A DNA stretch of 64,000 bases, from the NCBI RefSeq assembly GCF_900105555.1, contig NZ_FNTZ01000001.1:3661501-3725500 (forward strand), given 5' to 3'. Below, piece after piece: positions 57,593-64,000 of this stretch (the stretch's first letter is position 1; the number at the start of each line of letters is the position of its first letter). The notes beneath the pieces were generated by a model. It was given only the letters and a program-made list of their open reading frames with translations, was not told where the DNA came from and did not search any database. Source of the stretch: Pseudomonas coleopterorum. Its GTDB lineage: Bacteria; Pseudomonadota; Gammaproteobacteria; Pseudomonadales; Pseudomonadaceae. The translations under genes were made by a program, and so were the position numbers.

Positions 57593-57670
57593 GCGCGGGT
57601 TTCCTTTTTTCCGGGCACTGTGGGGGAGCGGGATCGGTGGCGTCAATACGGCCCGGGGTAGGCGGTGTGG

Positions 57671-57758
57671 CCGGACGCGGCTTGCGCCGCTGCTACAGAG
57701 GAGCGCCGAAACAACGGCACATGCCATCCCCTGTAGCAGCGGCGCGAGCCGCGTCCGG
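57671..57758. repeat. REP pair type B, inverted (BIME-like)
   Basis: Two 28-base arms face each other: 57671-57698 (CCGGACGCGGCTTGCGCCGC-TGCTACAG) and 57731-57758, complementary at 27 of 28 positions, separated by 32 bases. It lies between divergent genes (TauE-like and yaaA). A related arm is at 49673-49700. Confidence 0.92.
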
Positions 57759-57854
57759 GGTCGCTGCGGTCCATCTGGATGCCCCCACGCTTAAGGGTGG
57801 ACGAGGTGCCGGCACTGCTCCAGAATTTACCGACGCCCACAGGAGAACCTTTGC

Positions 57855-58634
57855 ATGCTGATGGTGATATCCCCCGCCAAGACCCTGGATTTCGATACCC
57901 CCCCGGTCATCCAGCGCTACACCCAGCCTGAGTTTCTCGACCACTCCCAGGTGTTGATCGAACAACTGCGCGAGCTCAGCCCGGCGCAGATTGCCGAGCT
58001 CATGCACCTTTCCGACAAGCTGGCCGGACTCAACGCTGCTCGCTTCGGCAGCTGGACCCCCGACTTCACGCCCGACAACGCCAAGCAGGCGCTGCTCGCC
58101 TTCAAGGGCGACGTCTATACCGGGCTGGATGCAACGACGCTGGATAAAGCCGGTTTCGACTACGCGCAGAAACACCTGCGCATGCCGTCGGGACTCTACG
58201 GCCTGTTGCGCCCCTTGGACCTGATGCAGCCGTACCGGCTGGAAATGGGCACCAAGCTGGCCAATGCCCGCGGCAAGGACCTGTACGCGTTCTGGGGCGA
58301 GCGTATCAGCGAATGGCTCAATCAGGCGCTGGCCGAGCAAGGCGACGACGTGCTGTTCAACCTGGCGTCGAACGAGTACTTCTCCGCCGTCAAACGCAAG
58401 GCCTTGCAGGCGCGCCTGATCACCGCCGATTTCAAGGACCTGAAGAATGGCCAATACAAGATCATCAGTTTCTACGCCAAGAAAGCCCGCGGCATGATGG
58501 CTCGCTTCGTGATCGACGAAAAGATCCACGACCCGGCGCAGCTCAAGGGATTCGACCGTCAGGGCTATCGCTACAGTGCCGACGAGTCGCGGCCCGACCA
58601 CCTGGTGTTCCTGCGCGATCAGCCCGACGACTGA
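57855..58634 (+). CDS. yaaA: Peroxide stress protein YaaA
   Basis: 259 residues, full family length. It opens with [17 protein letters not shown] and contains [36 protein letters not shown] and [16 protein letters not shown], all hallmark blocks of the DUF328 family. In E. coli YaaA lowers intracellular iron and limits DNA damage under peroxide. AGGAG is 11 bases before the ATG. Confidence 0.96.
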   Translation: MLMVISPAKTLDFDTPPVIQRYTQPEFLDHSQVLIEQLRELSPAQIAELMHLSDKLAGLNAARFGSWTPDFTPDNAKQALLAFKGDVYTGLDATTLDKAGFDYAQKHLRMPSGLYGLLRPLDLMQPYRLEMGTKLANARGKDLYAFWGERISEWLNQALAEQGDDVLFNLASNEYFSAVKRKALQARLITADFKDLKNGQYKIISFYAKKARGMMARFVIDEKIHDPAQLKGFDRQGYRYSADESRPDHLVFLRDQPDD

Positions 58635-58712
58635 GCCTGTGCGGGCGTGGTTTTCATAGACACGCGAACGTTCTGTACGATACGCCCCACTTCTTCACCA
58701 AGGCTGGCAGTC

Positions 58713-59177
58713 ATGTTAATCGGCATCTTCCTGATCATTTCCTGGATCATCCTGCTGATCCGCTATCCCTCCAAGGCGTTGCCGATCTCCGGCGCCGCCG
58801 TGTTCGCCCTGGCACTGCTCGCGCTGTGGGTCATCATGAGCGACACGCGCGAAGCCCATCGCCTGGCCCGCCTGGAAATGCGCATCGCCTTCGATCCGCA
58901 AGGCTGCCCCGCCGACCGTCCGTTGCGCCTGAACCTGAACAATGGCAACAACGTCCCCATGGTCGAGCTGCAATGGCAGATCGCGGCCTACGCGCCGGGC
59001 CAGACCGCGAACTTGGCAGAAAACCTCTACACCGCTCCCCGCTACCGCGGCCCTGGTGAGCTGCAGGCCGGCGCCGACTGGCAGGACTGCCTGCCGCTGC
59101 CACCGCTGCGCCCCGGCTATCGCCCACAGACTCTGGAGTTTCGTGCCGAACGGCTGCAAGGCAGCTTTTCTCAATAA
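58713..59177 (+). CDS. Small inner-membrane protein of unknown function
   Basis: 154 residues from ATG 58713 (AAGG 10 bases upstream; an ATG at 58647 lacks one). Two adjacent hydrophobic helices (MLIGIFLIISWIILLIRYP; ISGAAVFALALLALWVIM) are followed by a soluble beta-rich domain (EMRIAFDPQGCPADRPLRLN) with one cysteine pair (QGCPAD and QDCLPL). Related Pseudomonas proteins carry the label multidrug transporter, which the sequence does not support. Between yaaA and the dehydrogenase, same strand. Confidence 0.85.
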   Translation: MLIGIFLIISWIILLIRYPSKALPISGAAVFALALLALWVIMSDTREAHRLARLEMRIAFDPQGCPADRPLRLNLNNGNNVPMVELQWQIAAYAPGQTANLAENLYTAPRYRGPGELQAGADWQDCLPLPPLRPGYRPQTLEFRAERLQGSFSQ

Positions 59178-59192
59178 CCCAAGGAGCAACGC

Positions 59193-60005
59193 ATGATGCG
59201 CGTACTGATCACCGGCTGCTCGTCGGGTATTGGCCTGGCCCTCGCCGAAGCCTTCAAAGATGCCGGGGTCGACGTGATAGCCACCGCGCGCAAGGAGCAC
59301 GACGTTGCCCGCCTGGCCGCCGCCGGCTTCGATGCCCGCCCGTTGGACGTGAACGATCAGTCTGCGCTGTTGCGTCTGGCCGACGACGTGCCGGAGCTGG
59401 ACATTCTCATCAACAACGCGGGCTACGGCACCATGGGGCCGCTGCTCGATGGCGGCACCGAGGCCCTGCAACGGCAGTTCCAGACCAACGTGTTTGCGGT
59501 GGTGGGCATCACCCGCGCGCTGTTCCCGGCGCTGCGTCGGCGACACGGCCTGGTGGTCAACATCGGCAGCGTCTCCGGTGTGCTGGCGACTCCGTTCGCA
59601 GGCGCCTACTGCGCATCCAAGGCTGCGATCCACGCCATCAGCGATGCTTTGCGCATGGAGCTCGCGCCCTTCGGCATCCGTGTCATGGAGGTGCAACCTG
59701 GGGCGATCGGGACGCAGTTCGCCCGCCATGCCAGTGCCGAAGCGGAGCAGGTCATCGGTGAGCATTCGCCCTGGTGGCCGGTTCGCGAATACGTGCGCGC
59801 CCGGGCCCGCGCTTCCCAGGATCGCCCTACCCCGGTCGCTGAATTCGCCATGGCGCTGCTCAAGGCCGTGCAGCGCCCCAAGCCGGCTCGTCTGGTACGG
59901 CTGGGCAATGGCAGCCGCGCGTTACCGTTGCTGGCGATGTGGATGCCCAAGGGTTTGCTGGAGAAAGCCTTGCGTAGAAAGTTCGGGCTGGATCGTCCCT
60001 TCTGA
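59193..60005 (+). CDS. Short-chain dehydrogenase/reductase
   Basis: 270 residues, ATG 59193 with AAGGAGCAAC upstream. Classic SDR motifs: TGCSSGIGLALAEAF (NAD(P) binding), INNAGYG, VNIGSVSGVLATPFAGAYC with the catalytic serine, and YCASKAA with tyrosine and lysine. The C-terminal extension is polar and arginine-rich (WMPKGLLEKALRRKFGLDRP), so a hydrophobic substrate such as a retinol/steroid-like compound is possible. It begins 15 bases after the membrane protein gene. Confidence 0.93.
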   Translation: MMRVLITGCSSGIGLALAEAFKDAGVDVIATARKEHDVARLAAAGFDARPLDVNDQSALLRLADDVPELDILINNAGYGTMGPLLDGGTEALQRQFQTNVFAVVGITRALFPALRRRHGLVVNIGSVSGVLATPFAGAYCASKAAIHAISDALRMELAPFGIRVMEVQPGAIGTQFARHASAEAEQVIGEHSPWWPVREYVRARARASQDRPTPVAEFAMALLKAVQRPKPARLVRLGNGSRALPLLAMWMPKGLLEKALRRKFGLDRPF

Positions 60006-60023
60006 CAGCAGCGCAAGCGCCGG

Positions 60024-60884
60024 TCAGGGCAACGTCGGCGTGACGATCACCGTGCACGTCGTGCCCGCTGCCAGCAGCATGCCGTCGGGCACCGGGTCCA
60101 GTTGGATGCGCACCGGCACTCGCTGAGCCAGACGCACCCAGTTGAAGGTCGGGTTGACGTCGGCGATCAGCTCGCGGCTCTGCGGGTTGTCGCGGTCATA
60201 GATGCCGCGCGAGATGCTTTCCACATGGCCGGTGAGGGTTTCACCGCTCATCATCTGCAACTGCGCTGGATCCCCCACATGCACGTGGGGCAGCTTGGTT
60301 TCCTCGAAGAAGCCGTAGACCCAGAACGAATGCTCGTCGACCACGGCCAGTTTGGCCTCGCCCACTCGCGCATAGTCGCCGACATGGACGTTGAGGTTGG
60401 TGACGTAGCCATCCACGGTCGCAAGCACGCGGGTGCGATCCAGGTTCAGCTGCGCCGCCTCCAGGCGCGCCTCGGCCTGTTGATAGTCGGCCAGGGCCGA
60501 GGCCGCGACGTTGCTGGCGTCCTCGCGGCTTTCCTTGGAGATCACCAGTTCATCCAAATCGGCACGACGACTGGCATTGACCTTGCGCATCTCCCAGCCA
60601 GCCTTGCGCGACGCCACCAGCGCCTGGGCCTGCTTGACGGCCAGACGGTAGTGGGCCGGATCGATCTGCAGCAGCACGTCGCCCTTGCGCACGCGCTGGT
60701 TGTCGCGCACCGGCACCGCCGTCACGTAGCCCGATACATCGGCGGCGACGTTGATGATGTCCGCACGCACGCGCCCGTCGCGGGTCCAGGGCGTCTGCAT
60801 GTAGTGCACCCATAATTGACGACCGATGAAGATCGCTAGCCCCAGCACCAACAGGGTGGCCAACAGACTGAAAAACTTTTTCAT
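60024..60884 (-). CDS. HlyD-type periplasmic adaptor of an efflux pump (AaeA-like)
   Basis: 286 residues. One N-terminal membrane anchor (FSLLATLLVLGLAIFIG) precedes a lipoyl-like domain (DVSGYVTAVPVRDNQRVRKG) and coiled coil (AQALVASRKAGWEMRKVNAS). The second lipoyl half is LATVDGYVTNLNVHVGDYA. It links the inner-membrane FUSC pump to the outer-membrane channel and is last in the operon, 10 bases after the DUF1656 gene. Confidence 0.94.
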   Translation of the reverse strand: MKKFFSLLATLLVLGLAIFIGRQLWVHYMQTPWTRDGRVRADIINVAADVSGYVTAVPVRDNQRVRKGDVLLQIDPAHYRLAVKQAQALVASRKAGWEMRKVNASRRADLDELVISKESREDASNVAASALADYQQAEARLEAAQLNLDRTRVLATVDGYVTNLNVHVGDYARVGEAKLAVVDEHSFWVYGFFEETKLPHVHVGDPAQLQMMSGETLTGHVESISRGIYDRDNPQSRELIADVNPTFNWVRLAQRVPVRIQLDPVPDGMLLAAGTTCTVIVTPTLP

Positions 60885-60894
60885 TGCGCGGTTC

Positions 60895-61095
60895 TCAACG
60901 GTAGACAGTCAGCGCCATGGCGCCGAACAGACAGACGAACAGGCTCAGGCGCAACAGCGCCGGGTGCCAGAAGAAACGGTACAGATCCAGGCTGGCGAAC
61001 AGCCGGTCGAAGGCCCAGGCGATACCGGCGGCGACCACGAACAACAGGGTCATGGTCGGCATGTACAGGCCATGGAAAGCGATTTCACGGGGCAT
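60895..61095 (-). CDS. DUF1656 small membrane protein (AaeX-like)
   Basis: 66 residues from ATG 61095 (MPREIAFHGLYMPTMTLLFV). Two hydrophobic helices make up nearly all of it. Such proteins lie between the FUSC pump and the adaptor in aae-type operons, and their role is unknown. Its first 11 bases overlap the end of the pump gene. Confidence 0.93.
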   Translation of the reverse strand: MPREIAFHGLYMPTMTLLFVVAAGIAWAFDRLFASLDLYRFFWHPALLRLSLFVCLFGAMALTVYR

Positions 61096-63250
61096 GGTCG
61101 GCTCCTGGAGCGGCCAGTTCGGCGAGTGGCGATTGCGGGTCCAGCAACGAACTGCGGATGAAGTGCAGATAGCTCTGGACCCGGCGCAGTGCCGAGGTGT
61201 CGAAATGTCGGGCGAAGGGTTCATCGGTGTTCCGGACCAGGTGAATGGCCTGTTCGACAGCCGCCATGGCACGCTGCAGATTGCCCTCCTGGGGCTGGAT
61301 GAACAGACGCATCAGCGCGCGCCCCATGACCCGGATCGACTGCCGCCAGGGCTGCCAGGGCGCATAGGCCGGGTGCACCGGCAAGCGCTCCTGCTCGCGG
61401 CGCAGTTCGATGATCGCGTGCCCCACCTCCATGACCACGAACATCCAGCGCAGCAGGTTGCGCTGCACCTTTGGCTGTCCGGCTGCCAAACCATACGCCT
61501 GGTGCAGCAGGTCGCGGCTGCGGCTCTCGAAGGCCGAACCCAGGCCGCGCAGCTTGTCACTGATGGCGAACACCACCAGGGAGCGCAGGTCCTGCTCCAG
61601 GCGCTGCCACATCCAGCGACTGTTGGGCGGCAGGATGATCGCCCCGGCGGCGGCGCAGAACAGCATGCCCACAACCATGCCGATGTAGTCGTTGATGAAC
61701 GCATACGGATCGTATTGGGTCAGGTTGCCGGGCACCGAGCCCATGGAGAAGAAGATCAGCAGGCCCAGCCCGTAACCGACGAAGCGCGGCCGCGAGGCAA
61801 GAAAGGCGCCCAGCGTCAGCACCGGCGCAAGCGTCAGGCACAGCAGCGCGAAACCGTCGATCCAGGGCAATACGAAGAAGGTCGTGTAAAAGCCGACCAG
61901 CGCCCCGAGCAAGGTGCCGCAAGCCATCTGAAACGACATCCGCCGAGGGTTCGGCGAGGCGGCCGACAAGCCGACAGTGGCGGCGGCGACCAGGGTCATG
62001 GTCGCCCCGCTGGGCCAGGCCGTGGCGATCCAATAGCTGCCCAGCAGCAGCAACACCACCGCACCGCGAATGCCGGCGGCGGCACTGGCCAGCCAGTTGG
62101 TCTGTGAACGATACGGCTCGTCCCAGCGCTCGCGGGCATGCCGATGCTCGACCAGCGAGGCGTGAGTCTGGGCATAGCTGTGCAGCTCTTCGACAAAGCG
62201 GTAGAGCAATTCGAACGCGGTATGGAAATCCAGCAGGTCGTCATCGTCAGGGCCGTTGTGTTCGAACACCTCGCGCAGGCTGCGCACCTGGGCCGGCAGC
62301 GCGTCCTTGTACAAGGCCATGCGCTGAGCCAGGCGCGCGGCATCGGCGTCGGTCAGGGCCTGCCCGGAAAAATCGTCCAGTACCTGCGCCAATGCCTGCA
62401 ATGCCGGCTCGATGGCGGTCACGACATCACCATGGCCACGCGCGCGGATACGTTCGAGCAACTGGTGCAATGCATTGAAACGGGTGGTCACCGCCATGAA
62501 TTCGCTGTTCAGACGGCTGACCCGACCGTTGCGCCGACGCATGTGCGGGTCTTCGAAGGCGGTCACGCTGCGCAAGCTCTCCAGGCCCACGGCCTCGGCG
62601 ATGAAGCGCACGTTGCCGGCTTCGAACTGCTCACGGGCGCTGTGCCCGCGCAGGCCGTCGGTGACGAATCGGGCAAAGACCGCAAAGCGTTGATACAAGG
62701 CATTGCGCATCGAGGCGCTGGCCGACTGCGGGAAAATCGCCGCGCTGACTGCTGTGGAAACCAGAATGCCCAGGGCAATCTCCAGCACCCGCCAGACTGC
62801 TGCCATGAAGGCATCGTCCGGGTGGGCCAGCGCCGGCAGACCGACCATGGCCGCCGTGTACCCAGCCAGGACGAAGCCGTAGGCGCGGAAGTTGCGGCAG
62901 CGCATGGCGCCGGTCGAGCACAGGCCCACCCACAGTGCCAGGCTGGGCAGGAACAGCTCGGTGTTCTGGGCGAACAGCGCGATCAATACCACCGTGACTG
63001 CCGAGCCCGCCAGGGTACCGAGCAGACGGTAGAAACTTTTCGCGAAGACATGCCCGCTTTGCAGCTGCATGACGATGAACACGGTGATCATCGCCGTGCG
63101 CGGTTGCGGCAGCTCCAGGCGCATGGCCAGCCACAGTGTGGTGAACGCGGCCAGCAACACCTTGAAGATGTAGATCCAGGTGACGCCATCACTGCGTGCC
63201 CACTCGAAGAAACCTCGGCGCCATTGCAGGCGGCCCAGCCAGGTGATCAT
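61085..63250 (-). CDS. FUSC-family inner-membrane efflux pump (AaeB-like)
   Basis: 721 residues with two membrane blocks (residues about 25-175 and 385-530; for example LLAAFTTLWLAMRLELPQPR and TLLGALVGFYTTFFVLPWID) and two soluble helical regions. In E. coli the relative AaeB exports p-hydroxybenzoate and other aromatic acids as a relief valve. The start overlaps the outer-membrane channel stop by four bases. Confidence 0.95.
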   Translation of the reverse strand: MITWLGRLQWRRGFFEWARSDGVTWIYIFKVLLAAFTTLWLAMRLELPQPRTAMITVFIVMQLQSGHVFAKSFYRLLGTLAGSAVTVVLIALFAQNTELFLPSLALWVGLCSTGAMRCRNFRAYGFVLAGYTAAMVGLPALAHPDDAFMAAVWRVLEIALGILVSTAVSAAIFPQSASASMRNALYQRFAVFARFVTDGLRGHSAREQFEAGNVRFIAEAVGLESLRSVTAFEDPHMRRRNGRVSRLNSEFMAVTTRFNALHQLLERIRARGHGDVVTAIEPALQALAQVLDDFSGQALTDADAARLAQRMALYKDALPAQVRSLREVFEHNGPDDDDLLDFHTAFELLYRFVEELHSYAQTHASLVEHRHARERWDEPYRSQTNWLASAAAGIRGAVVLLLLGSYWIATAWPSGATMTLVAAATVGLSAASPNPRRMSFQMACGTLLGALVGFYTTFFVLPWIDGFALLCLTLAPVLTLGAFLASRPRFVGYGLGLLIFFSMGSVPGNLTQYDPYAFINDYIGMVVGMLFCAAAGAIILPPNSRWMWQRLEQDLRSLVVFAISDKLRGLGSAFESRSRDLLHQAYGLAAGQPKVQRNLLRWMFVVMEVGHAIIELRREQERLPVHPAYAPWQPWRQSIRVMGRALMRLFIQPQEGNLQRAMAAVEQAIHLVRNTDEPFARHFDTSALRRVQSYLHFIRSSLLDPQSPLAELAAPGADHAP

Positions 63251-64000
63251 CGATCGATCACCGCCAGTGGTTTGGGTGCGTCCAGACGTTCGGCATCAGG
63301 GGCGTCGGCACCTGCGCCCAGACCGCCGCCCAATGCCGTGACCAATTGTGCATGGACCGCCAGTCGCGCGGCCTGCACCTGTTGCTCGACCTGTTGCTGG
63401 CGCAACAGCAGGGTCTGGGCGTTGAGCACCTCCAGATAGCCGGTCAGGCCCCGCTGGTAAGCGATCAGGGCAATATCGTAGCTGTGCTGCGCTGCGGCCA
63501 CCGATTCGTCGGCGAAGGCCTGCTGCTTGTCCATCGAGGCACGCCGGATCAGTTGATCGGAGATTTGCCTGAGCGCTTCCACCAGGGTCTGGTTGTAGCG
63601 CGCCACGGCCAGATCGTAGCCGGCCGAGGCGTCGCTCAGCTGCGCACGCAACCGGCCGCCATCGAAGATCGGCAGGCTCAGGGCGGGCCCGACGTTGTAG
63701 GCCAGCTTGCGTCCGGCCAGAAATTCGAGCATGCCGCCGCCGGTGGCCAGGTAGCTCAGGCTGCCGACCAGGTCCACGTTGGGATAGAAGCCGGCATGAG
63801 CGACTTCGATGCCCCGAGCGTTCGCGGCCACCGCCCAGCGACTGGCGACCACGTCCGGCCGCTGGCCCAGCAATTGCGCTGGCAGCGTGGACGACAGGCC
63901 GAGCGGGGCCTGCAGGGACAGGCTCGGGCGCTGGAGTTGGTTGCCCTGCCCCGGCCCTTTGCCAGCCAGGGCCGCCAGCTGGTTTTGCGCCAGGGCAATC
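63247..64000 (-). CDS. Outer-membrane efflux channel of the OprM/NodT type (C-terminal part)
   Basis: The gene runs off the right edge; about 250 codons are visible and the start is outside. LLGQRPDVVASRWAVAANAR, then EVAHAGFYPNVDLVGSLSYL are the standard NodT/OprM blocks, and GYLEVLNAQTLLLRQQQ lies near the end. The C-terminus is alanine/glycine-rich. It is the first visible gene of the four-gene minus-strand pump operon and overlaps the FUSC gene by four bases. Confidence 0.93.
   Translation of the reverse strand, partial: IALAQNQLAALAGKGPGQGNQLQRPSLSLQAPLGLSSTLPAQLLGQRPDVVASRWAVAANARGIEVAHAGFYPNVDLVGSLSYLATGGGMLEFLAGRKLAYNVGPALSLPIFDGGRLRAQLSDASAGYDLAVARYNQTLVEALRQISDQLIRRASMDKQQAFADESVAAAQHSYDIALIAYQRGLTGYLEVLNAQTLLLRQQQVEQQVQAARLAVHAQLVTALGGGLGAGADAPDAERLDAPKPLAVIDR

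Noticed and set aside
58713..59177. Multidrug transporter
   Set aside because: Only two membrane helices and a small soluble domain; no transporter fold is apparent.

Overview
The window reads as a GC-rich gammaproteobacterial chromosome of the Pseudomonas putida type. The support is the gene content and order: a wsp surface-sensing cluster; xerD-dsbC-hom-thrC; ffh-rpsP-rimM-trmD-rplS; and guaB-guaA, a Tat multicopper oxidase with tadA, mltF and purL. Typical Pseudomonas palindromic repeats lie between genes. Nothing suggests a plasmid or prophage. No rRNA, tRNA, CRISPR array or insertion sequence was recognised.

Layout. 1-4878 (minus): wspA-B-C-D-E in overlapping frames, with wspE cut by the left edge. 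5083-12435: a TerB/DUF533-like membrane protein, Tat-exported glucan protein OpgD, an Old Yellow Enzyme, RecJ, YaeQ and a periplasmic binding-protein-like protein. 12436-17784: an accessory signalling island with a small DUF3509-like gene, an RcsB-like response regulator, a receiver-only protein that has lost its phosphorylation residues, and a BvgS/EvgS-like hybrid kinase without an Hpt domain. 17910-28521: threonine synthesis, dsbC, xerD, the ribosomal/SRP block, a CcsA-like membrane protein and a CorC-type CBS protein. 28585-32562: purT, a DUF1289 protein, a gamma-class carbonic anhydrase fold protein, two NUDIX hydrolases and an L,D-transpeptidase. 32773-41708: a two-partner secretion island with one transporter (TpsB) and two paralogous exoproteins (TpsA). 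41723-49547: yqfO-like gene, purL, mltF, tadA, multicopper oxidase. 49548-52920: a repeat cluster, an 878-residue toxin-like protein and a small PH-domain protein. 52995-60005: guaA, guaB, a zinc-ribbon protein, a TauE/SafE permease, yaaA, a small membrane protein and a short-chain dehydrogenase. 60024-64000 (minus): a four-gene AaeXAB-type efflux operon, cut by the right edge.

The most interesting material is (i) the BvgS-like kinase / RcsB-like regulator / pseudo-receiver set, (ii) the two-partner secretion locus whose second exoprotein looks like the first with a block of roughly 550 residues removed, and (iii) the toxin-like protein with a GESH...GDTH C-terminal domain. A palindrome of the form TAGGA-N4-TCCTA, resembling the enterobacterial RcsAB box, occurs upstream of the pseudo-receiver gene and again upstream of tpsB. 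This raises the testable idea that the RcsB-like regulator controls both its own locus and the secretion island. All of this is from reading the sequence and family knowledge; no search was run.
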